In this document: positions 12,001-27,723 of the stretch, piece after piece | Layout of the letters: every line of letters begins with the position of its first letter | Position numbering within the stretch: position 1 is the stretch's first letter | Source of the DNA: Casuarina equisetifolia | Taxonomy: Eukaryota > Streptophyta > Magnoliopsida > Fagales > Casuarinaceae | Reading direction: 5' to 3' | DNA: 64,000 nucleotides | Assembly (NCBI GenBank): GCA_028551475.1 | Contig: CM052357.1 | Location: 20,502,451 to 20,566,450, forward strand | Program-made: the position numbers and the translations under genes | Notes under the pieces: model-generated | What the model saw: only the letters and a program-made list of their open reading frames with translations | Databases searched by the model: none | Told to the model about the DNA's origin: nothing

Positions 12001-13040
12001 AAAACAAGCACCTAGAGCTTGGTATACTAGGATTGATATGTACTTGTTGGAGCATGGTTTTTAGAAATGCCCATATGAGCATACACTATATATCGAGTCA
12101 AATGCTGATGGTAATATATTAATTATGTGTCTTTATGTTGATGACTTGATATTTACAGGAAGTTTTGAGAAAATGTTTGTAGAATTCAGGAAGGCAATGA
12201 CTAGTCAATTTGAAATGATAGATTTAGGACTAATGTCCTATTTTCTTGGCCTTGAAGTAAGGCATACTGATGATAACATATTTGTTTCACAACATAAATA
12301 TGTCAATGATATTTTAAAGCATTGGAAGTTAGAGTCACTTAAGCCAATTTGGACTCCTATAGTAGAATGGCTAGAGTTGAAGAAGAAAGGAATTGGTGAA
12401 CTAGTAAATCCCACATATTTCAAAAGCATTATTGGTAGTTTAAGATATTTGACCTTTACAAGGCTAGATATTATTTATGGTGTGGGAATTATTAGTCAAT
12501 TCAAGAAAAAACCTTACCAATCACATTTGCATGCAACAAAAAGAATTTTACGGTATGTTAGTGGTACCTATAGTAATGAAACTTTATATTGTCATTCTAA
12601 CAATTTCAGACTATTAGGGTACACAAATAGTGATTGGGCAGGTGATACTGAAACTCGAAAGAGTACTTCCAGATACATTTTTTTTCTTGGATCAAGATTA
12701 ATTTCTTGGTCATAAAAAAAACAAGAAGTTATTAAGCTTTCAATTGCTAAAGCAAAGTATATAGTAGCAACCACAACAGCATGTCAAGCAATATGGTTAT
12801 GAAGAATGTCTTTGGAATTAAAGTATGAACATGATGGTCTTACCAAGATCATATATGACAACAAATCAATAATCGCATTAACCAAGAATCTTATTTTCCA
12901 TGGCAGAAGCAAACACATCAACATCAAGCATCACTATATTCAACAATTATTCAAGGATGGTGTGATTAAACTCAACTTCTGTAGATCTAAAGATTAGATT
13001 GTAAACTTGTTCACAAAACCCTTGAAGGCAAATATTTTCA
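9094..13040 (+). pseudogene. Copia gag-pol polyprotein, degenerate
   Basis: The order is Copia. Gag starts at ATG 9094 (KLNRRNYNNW region) and continues at 9524-9865 (UBN2-type gag). A CCHC zinc knuckle follows near 9870-9925 (CFKCNKFEHYKSKC). The protease site near 10030 reads LDIG rather than the usual LDSG/LDTG. A broken integrase occupies about 10290-11290. The reverse transcriptase lies in pieces at 11566-11689, 11873-12064 ([14 protein letters not shown]) and 12125-12429 (CLYVDDLIF, so the catalytic Asp pair is kept). RNase H lies at 12590-13000 (SDWAGD). Many stops and frame changes show that it cannot make a working polyprotein. Confidence 0.92.
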
Positions 13041-13098
13041 AGAAGCTAAAGAATATACTTGGAGTTGTTGATTTTCAAAAGCCAAGTTTAAGAGAGGT

Positions 13099-13498
13099 TG
13101 TTGAAATAAGTAAACTTGGCATTGGAAAGTCAAGAGATACAATTGCTAGCTTGACTTGGACACATGTTTGAAGAATGAGTAAATCAACCTTGAGCTGTTT
13201 GCAGAAGAAAGAACCTCTATGAGCTAGCATGTTTGGAGGTGACACATGTTGTTAAGTATGAATTTGCATATGACATGTGTCAAGCACAAGAAGATGTAAG
13301 AATCTTGAATTTGGTGAGAACATTGACTTGTGTCTAATATAAAAATGAGGTGACCCCTTCTCATTTTGTACCACCACCACATGTAAGAAATAGATAAGCT
13401 ATAGTAATAGCATAGTAGGCTTTTGTTCCTCTTTACATTTGTTTGCTTTATATATTAGTAAAGATTTCCTTCAGTTTCTCCATTTTTTGGTTCTAACA
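13099..13498 (+). repeat. 3' LTR of the Copia element
   Basis: It matches the split 5' LTR from TGTTGAAA to TTCTAACA. A purine-rich tract (AAGAGAGG, about 13090-13097) precedes it. Confidence 0.9.
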
Positions 13499-14767
13499 AA
13501 TGGTGTAACAATTTCTGGAGTCTTGTATCACTTTACCAAGAAAGCAATATTTTGTTGAATAAAACTTTAAGATTTGCACGTCACATAATATTATTATGAA
13601 ATGATTCAATTGCATTTTTTAAAAGCAATTGGTGAGAGAGTATAACTAGATCAAGTGTAATGAAATACCATATTTTTACTAATATTTAATATTATGTTAC
13701 TGTGCAATGCATGATGTGGAATTTTATTTACAGTATATAAAAATATATGTCCTATAGTAAGCCAAGGAGTAATCAGAGTAGTATGAATATCTAATCCATG
13801 TGACATTATGGTGAAGGGGAGCCAAGAACATCAACTAGTTATTTCGTGGTATCGTTGTAAAATCCTTTCCTAATGTTTGATGGCCAAAGTCTTATGCTTT
13901 CATGCTACAACCTTAGCTTCCATCCTTTTATTTCTCTATCAATGTTTTGTAGCCTGTTTGTATGGAAATCACTGGGTTTATCTCTAAGCCTCAAATTATA
14001 GGGGTTCCTTGATTAAGGAAGTGCTTGTTGCAAGAACCTTAGCATGCTTCTGTCTTTGCAAAGTTATATTGGTGTGAGATCATTTAAATGTGAAGAAATG
14101 TTTATATCAATAATCCACTAGTACTACACGTCTAAGACATGTAGTGAAAACCTTGGCTTTTGGGATGTAATTGTCAATGATAGGGTCATCTAAATGGTGG
14201 TTCTAGAAATTTACAGCTTAGATTTTGGACTATATGCATAATTCTCATTATCCAAAGGATAAATTCCATTAATTCTATAAGAAACTTCTTTCTTTTCTTT
14301 AGGAGAGTTTCACTCTGTTTGGAGTAAAGGACTTCTCATTATTGTTATGGAGCTTACAATAGTAATGCCCTTTCTCTTAGTGTGTTTGCTACATTTCTCA
14401 ATTTTGATGGCCTCACATGATCCCATATCTTTGAAAGTAAGCAGGGATTCATCTTAGTTCCTAAGAAACTTCCTCTTTGGAAGAGGTTTTTTTTCTTATT
14501 AGGCTTTCTTGCCTTTCTTACACTTCTTTCTCAACTTTATTCAAACATGATAAAGAATCAGATTTTTTATTTATTAATATGTTGGCATGTTCTATTTCTT
14601 GTAATTTGAAAGAGCTTTTCTAAATGATGGTAAAGGCCTCAGCAGCTAGGATGTTTTCTCTCATTAGCCATGTCAGCCAATGTCTTGCTTCTCTGATGCT
14701 TTAGTTTCCCAACTTTCTTCCCCTGTCAACAATCTTTTTCTCCAATAGTCTAAGTTGTTTATTATAG
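13499..14767. other. unassigned sequence, probably 5' intron of the dead beta-glucosidase
   Basis: I find no gene. Exons 1 and 2 of the GH1 pseudogene should lie upstream of its exon 3 at 14768, but no convincing match is visible here. They may be lost, or moved away by the Copia insertion. Confidence 0.4.
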
Positions 14768-16213
14768 GTCATATCATTAATGGAAGTAATGGAGAAATTG
14801 TTATTGATCACTACCATCAATATTTGGTAACTCATTCATATTTTCTATTTATTTTGTTTTTTTTGTTCTTGACATATGGTTAAACACTTCTGGGATTTGT
14901 CCTATAAGTTTTTAGCCATATGTCTCCTTATTAATGGCTAAGATTTATCACCACTAATTTGTAGGTTTTTGTATAAGCTTTTCAGCCTTTAATTTGGTAT
15001 TAGAGTATTATCTTGGACCTTTCAGGCCAATAGCTAAAGAGGCCTTCCATATTAGTTAAATATTACTTTCTAGCATTGAGGAAGGGGGGGAACATGTTAG
15101 GATTTGGTCCTGCACTAGAAATGTCTAGTCTTATTAATGATTGGGGTTTACTTTTTTTAGTTTATAGGTTTTAGGATGGGCTTCCTAGCCTTTAACATAT
15201 AGAAAATACCAAATGGGAAAGCAACATGAAATATTGCAAGCATATTGCAGATAGAGAAAAAGAAAGTAAGATTACTTCAATTGATTATTATAAAAGCAAC
15301 CATTTCTCGAATGAATGGAGTATGTTTGATAATAGCTTCACTAATCATTAACTAGGACTTTAGTAAAGAGGACCTAGTTCACATTTCAATGCTTCTAACA
15401 ATTTAAAGGAAATATCTAGGACTAAGGAACATATTGCATTGCCTTTAACATCAAAGTAGAGAGTATTTTTATTATTATTATCAGACTTTCATATTGTAGT
15501 AAGACTTACAATTATCTGTTGCAGCTTATATTTAAATAATTCTAAGAACATAATAAATTAAATTACAAAAAATTTAATGTAAAACAAAATGATCAAATTG
15601 GCTCTCACTGATGTGAGAAAACAAGAAAATCGAGATCTTATGGTTTATATAGGAGTCAATAGCTACCATTTCTCTATATCATAGGCAAGAATTTTCCCCA
15701 ATAAGTTTTCTCCATTTCTTTCATAATGCTAGTTGTTGTTTAAAATCTTACTCACTTTCATCCTACTTAAGCCAAAGGGAAGGTTTGGAAATGTGAATAG
15801 AGCTAACATTGATTATTATAACAACTTCATTAACATTTTTTTATAGAAAGGTCACTTGAGCTTCCATTATTATTATGCTTTTTCAAGTGTTTTCACTTTA
15901 TGATATGCTCTTCAACACCAAAGTCCCTCAATAATCTTCATTTCCAAGGATCCAAACTTTTGTGACATTGACTCACTACAACATTCCTTAAGAACTTAAA
16001 GATAAATATGAAGCATGGCTGATTTTCAAAGTGCAGTAAGTTGGCAATACACTTTGTAGTCTTAAAACAGTTCTTAGGCCATATTTATATTGGATGTCTC
16101 TAATATGAATCAAACCTTTTCTTTTTTAGGGAGGATTTTAGATATTATGTAGATACATGTTTTAGATCCTTTGGAGATTAGGTCAAGTACTAGGCCACTT
16201 TCTATGAGCTGAA

Positions 16214-16524
16214 TGTAGGAATAAAGCTTCTCCTTCCTTAGAACACAAACAACAACAAACATTTATAAGAACATTCCTCCATTTCTATAATAATGTTCAT
16301 AAGATTTTTCCATAACAAAGACATTCTACAACCAAAATTATACTGTAAAACTACACTACAAATCTATCACTAACTAGCTAAAATTATAGCACTAATAGCT
16401 AGTCATGCCACTAATGGCACCTCTAAAAAATGAAGGATTTTGTAGCTTTAAGATGCCCCCAAAATTGTGCTCTTCTCTTTTTTATTCTTCTCTATGGGCC
16501 TTCTTTGACCATGGGTCATAACCA
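16214..16524 (-). repeat. 3' LTR of the minus-strand Gypsy element
   Basis: It aligns along its length with 21403-21730, for example around CTATCACTAACTAGCTAA and TAGTCATGCCAC. Confidence 0.9.
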
Positions 16525-19013
16525 TCCCCACTATTTCTCCAAATTCTTGTCCTCAAGGATTAATCTAGAACTTAGGGAATTAGGCACGAATGTAGTTAAC
16601 ATTCTCCCAAATGGGTGCATAAGTCAGATGCTCTAACCATTGTATAAGTAAATCAACCTTGGATCCATCCTTGTGCCTCTTCAATTGTCACTCCAACACT
16701 ACAATGGGTTGGACCAATAATCATTTGTCACCATTAAGTATGAGAACTCTAGGAATTACCTTACATTGCTAGCCAATCACTTTCTTTAACTATGAGACAT
16801 GGAAAATCGGATGAATGGATGTATTTGTGGTAAAGTAAGCTTATAAGGCACATTATCACTACATTGCAGCACCATGAATGGATCATAAAAACCTGATGTC
16901 AACTAGTGATCTTTATGCTTGGACAAGGATAATTGCCAATATGATTGGACCTTTAAATAAATTGAATCCCCCACCTCAAACTATTGCTCGAAATGCCTCT
17001 TATTAGCATAAAACTCTACACATGCTTAGCTATCCCAAAGACGTGACTTAATCAATTATACTTATTAGGCACATTTTTGGAGGAATTCATTCTCCTTAAG
17101 TTCTATTGTCATCCCAAAATTATAGTAGAGGAGTTAACACAATCAGTATCCATGAAGGGTCTCAAAGGGAGTTATCTTGATTGATGAATGGTAGTTAGTA
17201 TTGTATCATCACTCCACTAGAAGTAACCATGAATGTCATCTCCTAAGTCTTTTACCATTTCAACAATGTAGATATTGTTCTAGACATTAGCTTTTTGTTT
17301 GATCATCTATTTGAGGGTGATAAGATGCACTATGTAGGAGGTTAACTTTGATGGTCTTGAACAATTCTTCTTAAAACTTGCTTAGGAATATAAAGTTACA
17401 ATTGTTAACAATAATCATAGGAAGTCTATGTAGTTTTCCTACCCCATCCAAGAACACCCATGCCACCTACGTTGCTAAGAAAAGGTGATTCAATTTCATA
17501 AAATGGGCATACTTTGTAAAACGGTCCACTACCATTAGGATTGTATTTGACCCTCACTCTTAGGAAGCCCCTCGATAAAATTCATGCTAATGTCATGCCA
17601 AGCTTGGCTAGGAATGGGGAGGGGTTGCAGAAGCCTTGGATAAGGCATTTGTTCGAACTTATATCATTGGTGAATTTCATAACCTAATACCTAATGTGAA
17701 ACCATTTGCTTCATTCCTTCCTAATAGAATTGTTGTTATGCTCTCTTCCAAGTACCTTTTATGCCATAATGGCTTCCTAACTTGGGTTCATGGAGGTACC
17801 TAATTATTTTCTTTCTTAAACCATTGTGATTACCTATTACAATCTTTTCTTAACAACTTAAGACTCCATTAGTTAAGCTATAGTTGGGATGCACCCTGAG
17901 ATCAATGGCTAAGGCCTTAAGCAACTATTGCACATGCTTGCTAACACATACTAAATCCATCATGGCTATAGGATGGAAAGTGAGTGTAATGAAGACTTTA
18001 TCTCATGATTCATTGGTAATTGTAACAAGGCATCTACAGGCCCATTTTCGCTCCTTTTCTTATACTAGATCTCATAATTGTACCCCAATAGCTTTGCTAA
18101 CCATTTATATTGAGCTAGCATAGAGATTCTTTATTCTAGCACATGCCTCACATTATAGTGGTCCATCTGTGTAACGAAGTAATTTTTCAATAGATAGGGC
18201 CTCCATTTTTTAATTGCCATGACAATGGCTAACAATTCTTTCTTGTACGTTGAGCCCCATGTGTTGTGGAACTAAAGCCTTACTTAAGTAGGCAATAGGC
18301 TTACCGTCTTGCATGAGAATTGCCCTTACACCTTTGAGGCTCACATATGACTTTATCACAAAGGCCTTTTTAAAGTTGGGCATTGCTAGTACTAAAGTGG
18401 AGCTCATTGCCCTCTTTTACTCATTAAAGGCATAAATAGCTTCTTTTGACCATTGAAATCCTTCTTTCTATAGCATGTGAGTAAGCAACCTATTGATCAA
18501 CCTATAATTCTTGACAAAGTGCCTATAATAACTAATAAGTATTAAAAATCCTTAAAGTCCTCTTAAAGTTATAGGTCAAAGCCAAGTCAGCATAGCCTTA
18601 ATCTTCTTCTAATTTGCTTCAATTCCTTTCTTTGATATAACATGGCCTAAATACTTAATATGGTATTGGGCAAAAACACATTTAGTGTGCTTCACAAACA
18701 ATTGGCGATGCTATAAGAGTTAGAAAACCATCTTCAAGTGCATTGCATGGCTCTCTAGGTCTACATTGTAAATCAAAATACCATCAAAGAATATTAGCAT
18801 AAACCTCCATAAGTAAGGTTTTGGATGAAAAATTGGATCGTCATGCCAAGGTTTTAAAAGGAAACCTAAGGTCATAACCTTTCAAAGGTTAGTACAAACT
18901 CCATTATAGAAGCAATCTATTGTAACCCAATGAATCTATCCACCTCCCTATCCTAATTCTTTTTAACAATTATGTTCACTACATCTCATTTGAATACTTC
19001 CCATATAACTAAG

Positions 19014-20301
19014 TGATAACTCTATTTTTATAAAGTTATTTTACTTATTTTAGGCAATAAATAACTTTAATAATTGTGAGAAAATATTTGAACTCTTTTT
19101 TATTTACCTAAATTTATCTTGTTTATGTAGCACAAGGAGGCAAAGAGAAAAGGAATGAACATAGAGAACCTGATGTTTATTGTGTGGCAAAATCGTAATA
19201 TCAAAATTAAGAGAGTCAAGATGGGCTTGGGCTTTGGATGATTGTTATTAGATTTTTTGTTGTTGTTAAGTTTTCTATTTATTTAGAAAACTCAGTCATG
19301 TTAGGAATTCAAATCCCAATTAATTTAAAAGTTCAAAACCCAATTGTTTTAGGTCTTCAAAACCCAGTTCTACTAAGATAAGAGATAGGTTTAAACCTAA
19401 ATCCTATTTAAGAGAAGAGAAGAGGCAAAACTCAGGGGAGAAGGAAATTGAGCACAACTCAAGGTTTTCTTGAAGAGAAGATAAAAAGGGTAACAAACTT
19501 CTTGTTCTTGGATTCAAGATGCCTTCTTTAATTCCTATTATTGTTTCTCCTCATTATTTCTTTATATTTTGGTTTACTTTTATTAAAGCTACGATGTAAC
19601 CTAATTATGATGGTATGACCTTATTATTATTATGTTTTGCAAGATATTTATTTATGTGAAGTTGCATATTACTGTGTTTAAGGCTTTTAAGTGATTAGCT
19701 ACCACTTAAATAATTTGATTTACATGTTTGAAACCGACAGGAGATGATATGCAATTGCTTTTTGTAATATGTAACCAAAAATTAAATATGGATAGACATA
19801 TACCATATTGTTGTGTGGCTTTCGGTGTAAACTGGGAATGTTCATAGATCCTAATGCATTTGGGTTGTTTCAATTCATATATAGAGATATAGTAAATTAA
19901 TGAACTAAATAGGTTTGCTATACCTAGACATAGGATAGTGAATAAATTAGGAGATTCCGCCATCACATAAATATTATCCCTTTTGCAAGCATACATAATT
20001 TACATTAAGAGATTCCGCCATCACATAGATATTATCCCTCTTGCAAGCATACATAATTTACATTAGTACTTCATAGTTATGGTGAAATCATACACTCTAA
20101 CATGTTTTGTATATGTAGTTTTATTAAATTTAATTGATTAGTTTATTCTCTATCAATTTGGATTTATTAGATAAATTCTAGGAGTTGTTCACCGTTGGTA
20201 ATTAGTTGGCTTAGTAATCACCAATCTTTATGGGACGATACTTTTCTTATCATTATATTACTTGTTCGACATGTTCATTTGCATTTAAATTTCACCGAAC
20301 A
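19014..20301 (+). repeat. solo LTR of the gag-only family, with perfect TSD CTAAG
   Basis: It opens TGATAACTC and closes CACCGAACA, like the LTRs of the element at 2803-8741, and matches them along its 1288 bp with moderate divergence. CTAAG flanks it at 19009-19013 and 20302-20306. A single LTR with its own duplication means the interior was lost by LTR-LTR recombination. It sits inside the minus-strand Gypsy element, itself inside the dead beta-glucosidase. Confidence 0.93.
19951..20066. repeat. 58-bp tandem duplication inside the solo LTR
   Basis: Two nearly identical copies, 19951-20008 and 20009-20066, each start GAGATTCCGCCATCACATA. The other LTRs of the family have one copy. Confidence 0.9.
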
Positions 20302-21402
20302 CTAAGCCTTTTTTAGCTATGTATTTGTATACCATTCACCTGCATTCTCTTCCATAGTTATGGCTATATAGTGAACTCTCAAATAATCGCTCACCTCAAA
20401 TATTTTGAACCAATTTTCATAGAGAACTAACCATTCTTTGGGACCAACCACTGGTAAACGAGGATAATTCATACGAGGTAGTCAAGGAAAACTTACTTGT
20501 TGGCCAAGTGGTCTTGCTTGAGTGGCAAATGGTTAAACATATCTAGACTTAAAGGGCTATCTTTGTTGGTAGCCTTTCTGGTGAAATGTAGGGTTGAAAT
20601 CAACCCTATGAGTGGGACCAATGGATGGTTCATTATGCTCTCTCAAATGGTAAGGATTGAAATTACCACCCAAGTTGTACCTATAGGGAAAAATAAGGAT
20701 TAAAACTAGGTCTTGTAGTGTTGGGAACACTCTTAGGTGGTTCCCAAGGTTAGTCGAAAAACATTGTTAGTAAAGGCTAGAATCTTGCTAGAGGTTGAAA
20801 CCTTTATGGAGGATAGTCGACATGTGACAAATTCTATTTGGACGGAGGCCAATTTGAGAAATAAGGCTTATCTAGGCTTAATCTATTGAATTCATATTGC
20901 AAGTTGGTGTTAGAATCATTGGCAAACGACCATGGCGAGCTAGAAAAGCCCTTTAGTGATGTGAAGGGGAAGTGGGGGTCCACTTGGTCACTTGATTCAA
21001 AAAGTTGCTTGATGAAATAAGCTGGTTCTAATGGGTGGTGTAAATATTGCCAGAAAGCATGGGAAGCATTTCGAGCTCCTTTATGAGTAGAGGTTTGTGC
21101 CATTTTAGTATGGCAGCCTAGAAGGTCAAACTCCAGCATTATGGGTGGGGGCTTAGGGCGATTATGGCTACCACTATCCACATCATTGCTAGTATCCTTT
21201 GCTATCGAAGCTATAGGGTCTTCAAGTAAGACTAGGGTCTCTTGCCTTTGTCCACTCCAGAATGTTCACCCCATTGGTTTTGGGTCTCCATCATCTCCAA
21301 TAGCTTCAATAGTTTGGCTTCCATGGACGACATCTAATTCTTCGTGATTATGCTAAATCTAAGTCACCTTACAGGTGCAAGAATCATGCTCTGAATACCA
21401 CT

Positions 21403-21730
21403 TGTAAGAACAAAGCTTTTCCTTCCTCACAACACACATAACAACAAACATTCATAAGAACAATCCTCTGTTTCTGCAACAATGTTCACAAGAGTTTTTC
21501 ATGACAAGGGCATTCTATAGCCAATATTACACTACATAACTACATTACAGATCTATCACTAACTAGCTAAGAATTACAACACTAACTACTAGTCATGCCA
21601 CCAATAACACTTTTGAAAAACTAGAGATTCTATAGCTCCAAGATGCACCTAAAATCATGCTCTTCTCTTTTCTATTCTTCTCCATGGGCCTCCCTACATC
21701 TTGGGCCTTCTTGGGCCATGGGTCATGACA
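21403..21730 (-). repeat. 5' LTR of the minus-strand Gypsy element
   Basis: Partner of 16214-16524. On the minus strand it begins TGTCATGACCC and ends TTCTTACA. Confidence 0.9.
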
Positions 21731-23205
21731 CCGAATCTTGCACCTCTCCACAGTTACATGTTAAGGACTTACCCACCTTCTCATTGCTCTAGCTTATTTG
21801 GGAACTATAACAGTGGGGACTCAGAGAAGGAGCCTTTCATTATGGCTTATATCACGCTACTGCTGTCGATATTTACCGAACTAGGTACCAAGTGCTAATC
21901 AGTTTCTTTCGATCCAAAGATATCATGTTGAATTATTGTTTATTTAAGAGATAATTAAACATTTCCTAAATAGAATTCCACCCAGCTGACGTAAGCCATT
22001 TTAGATATAAAACTCTTTAGCAACTGAGCTTTAATCTAATTAAGTTTTCCACCCTATATTCAAAAAGAACAAGGAGGAAGCATTGGCATTGTTATGGCTG
22101 CTGCATGGTACGAACCATTCAACAACCCCTCAGAAGACAATTTAACAGTTGTGAGGGCTTAGTCTTTCAATTTGCACTGGTAAGCAAAGATCCACAATTT
22201 ATTGATTGTTGTAAAACTTCCTACATTGATAACAGATCCATGCTCTGTTATCAATGCAGGTTCTTAGACCTAATAATATAAGGGAAATATCCCAAAGAAA
22301 TGCATGAAATTCTTTAACCTGATCTACCTATATTTTCGACGTACGATTTGGAAACGCTGAAGAATGGGCCAGACTTCATTGGCATCAACCATTACACTAG
22401 CTACTTCGTAAAAGCCTGCATTTTCTGTATTTGAACCAGGACCTGGAGCTACTAGAACAAAAGGTTTTGCTTTACGAACGATTCAAAAGAAAGGCATCTT
22501 TATTGGAGAGCCGGTATGGAATCTCCCCTCTCAATATCACCTCAGCATTCTTTTTGCCATTCTACTAGAATTTCATGCTGATGCAGACGGAGGTTGACCG
22601 GCTATTTGTCTATCCTCAAACAATGGAAAAGATAGTGACGTACATAAAAGATAGACATAATAATATTCCAATGTTTATAACAGAAAATGGTGAGCTAAAG
22701 CCAAGGTTGAAGCTTCCCAAATGAAAAGTATACCATCTGTTTGAAAACGTCTTATATAGATGTGGCGGATCTTGTAGGGTTTGGTGAGAAGGAGAATCCC
22801 AATTCTGCCATGGATATTCTACTCTATGATGTCAAGAAGGTGGAGTACATGAAGAGCTACTTAGATGCTGTGGCAACAGCAATAAGGTTCTTGAAGTCGA
22901 AGCTACAGCTGGCATGAAACATTTAAGTTTATGCTTCTAATTTTCTCTCATTTTTTCAATAACAACCAAAGGTACTTACTGTTAAGAAAACTGACGTTGG
23001 TTACGTTCTGATCAGGAAAGGAGCAGATGTGTAAGGGTGTTTTGCGTGGTCCTTGCTTAACAACTTTGAATGGACAGATGGCTATACCATTCGCTTTGGG
23101 CTTCATCACGTTGATCGCCCCACTCTCACCGGGACCGCAAGACTCTCAGCGTCTTGGTACAAGGAGTTCATTACTAAACATAAAGCAAACAGTTCCAGCG
23201 CTTAG

Positions 23206-24331
23206 TTGTAATCCAGAAAGTAAACAGATGGAGCAAGTCTATAGCAACTTATAAGTGGAACGAATCCTGGACGCTTATATGGAGCAAAACTTAGCCAGAA
23301 ATGGCAAACTCTTTTATCATGTTCTAGTTTAGAGCTTTCAGGGAAATTGCTCTAAGTAGTATATCTAGCTTTGGTTTTCTTCTCTCTACTGAGCCCACTG
23401 GTTGTCCAATGTATGACTGAAATCTCCGAAGAATCTCTCCTCAACTATTCTGACACCAAACCTGAGCGACCCATGTAGCTTCCAGCCATGTTTCCAAGTC
23501 CTCTTTGCACTGGCTGATCAACCTTAAGACCTAGGAACAGAACATCTAAATTTGGTCACATCCACTGTAGAAAGGAACGCAGTCTCCGTCTTGTACACTG
23601 AAGCTAATAGCTTATAAGTAAATGCAGGAGTGGATTGCAAGATTACAGAAGGGAATGGGTAGACGAATTTTCTTCTAGCAATTTGGAAAGTAACTTGAGA
23701 TAAAAGAACCTGGTTCTAAGACTAGTGGGTTTACGCTGGCACTCAGAGTAAATCCCCCGAATCTGATTCCAAGAAAGTGCTCCATTAGCGTCAATATGAT
23801 TGCGCCCTTGAAGCAAAGAGTTTCTAGTAGTGCAACAGTAAAGCGCACGACCTGATTCCACACTAAAGATTGCGAAAACAAATTAGTGGCATGTCACAAT
23901 CATAGCTTGGAGGGCCAATATGCTGTTTAGATTCCCTCCACCACCAAACTTTCTAGTGTCTGATCTGCTATTGGATTTTCTTTATTAATCAACTTTTTAT
24001 TGCTTCACTTAGAAGATAAAAAAAAAGCATTTTTTTTTTATTTGTAGTGATTAGATATCCAATAGCAAGCCATCTGTGGGCTGTGGGTGCGGTAAGGAAG
24101 AGTTTCAGTGAAGACTGGAGAATTTGCTTTACTTCGACCCTGAATTCCTCTGTCCAATAAGAATGTATCAGCTTTTACTCTTTTTCTCTTCAAATTGGAC
24201 AGTCATTTTTTTTTCCCTTCTCTGGGGGTTGCGCCTCGGGCTTTTCAGTAAAAGTCCAGCCTCTCCTCTCATCCACATGCAGCTTTAGACCCTTCGACTC
24301 GAGTTTGGTAATCAAGAAAGAGGTTTCTTCC
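23206..24331. other. spacer between the two beta-glucosidase loci
   Basis: I recognise no gene. The segment holds the dead copy's 3' end and the promoter and 5' UTR of the intact copy. I cannot assign specific promoter motifs. The open frames on the minus strand at 23643-23881 resemble no family known to me. Confidence 0.5.

Positions 24332-27723
<3,392 letters not shown>

Larger units (their letters stand above)
2722..13498 (+). mobile_element. Ty1/Copia retrotransposon, degenerate, split by a nested Gypsy-type element
   Basis: This is a complete but decayed Copia element. The 5' LTR lies at 2722-2802 plus 8747-9070 (about 405 bp once the insertion is removed) and the 3' LTR at 13099-13498 (400 bp). 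Both open TGTTGAAA and close TTCTAACA. The primer-binding site TGGTATCAAAGC is at 9073-9084, and a purine-rich tract precedes the 3' LTR. The interior reads gag, protease, integrase, reverse transcriptase, RNase H in Copia order, with many stops and frame changes. The flanks (AGCAG left, AATGG right) do not form a target-site duplication, so the ends may have been changed after insertion. Confidence 0.9.
16525..21402 (-). pseudogene. Gypsy gag-pol remnants, minus strand
   Basis: Read on the minus strand, a gag-like open part lies at 20834-21181. The reverse transcriptase active-site region near 18770-18815 reads FFDGILIY where the family has FFDDILIY, so the second catalytic Asp is Gly. An RNase H-like part lies at 18210-18407 (ILMQDGKPIAYLSKAL). 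An integrase core near 17560-17600 reads [12 protein letters not shown], with Asn in place of the first catalytic Asp. Frequent stops elsewhere show it is dead. The 3' portion (about 16640-17000) has the K..VGD..YLK-like look of chromovirus integrase C-termini, but I could not confirm a chromodomain. Confidence 0.82.
16214..21730 (-). mobile_element. Ty3/Gypsy retrotransposon, minus strand, inside beta-glucosidase exon 7
   Basis: The LTRs are at 16214-16524 (311 bp, 3' LTR) and 21403-21730 (328 bp, 5' LTR), both ending near the CCATGGGTCAT block. On the minus strand the 5' LTR is followed by TGGTATTCAGAGC (about 21389-21401), a Met-tRNA-type primer site. The 3' LTR is preceded by a purine tract, GAGAAATAGTGGGGA. 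Flanks CTGAA (16209-16213) and CCGAA (21731-21735) form a 5-bp target duplication with one change. The element carries gag-like and pol-like remnants and is itself interrupted by a solo LTR at 19014-20301. Without that, it is about 4.2 kb. Confidence 0.9.
14768..23205 (+). pseudogene. beta-glucosidase (GH1) pseudogene, split by a Gypsy element
   Basis: Ten exon remnants line up in order with exons 3-12 of the intact neighbour at 24332. Exon 3 is 14768-14826 (59 nt, same length as in the neighbour). The others are approximate: exon 4 15626-15701, exon 5 15776-15850, exon 6 15945-16035, exon 7 16125-16213 plus 21731-21890, exon 8 22075-22180, exon 9 22255-22515, exon 10 22575-22690, exon 11 22775-22895, exon 12 23015-23205. 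Stops are frequent. Exon 4 has TAG where the neighbour has the Trp of FSISW. Exon 7 has two stops around the GD.VKY stretch before the acid/base motif. Exon 12 has TAA after KGADV. The exon 4 donor reads AT instead of GT. Exon 7 is broken inside the acid/base region by the Gypsy insertion. The nucleophile motif ITENG survives in exon 10. It is a tandem duplicate that has died. Confidence 0.9.

Noticed and set aside
14140-14200. Another possible exon 2 remnant (TTTTGGGATGTAATTGTC)
   Set aside because: The match to SNWDVYTH is too short and needs a frame change. I could not tell it from chance.
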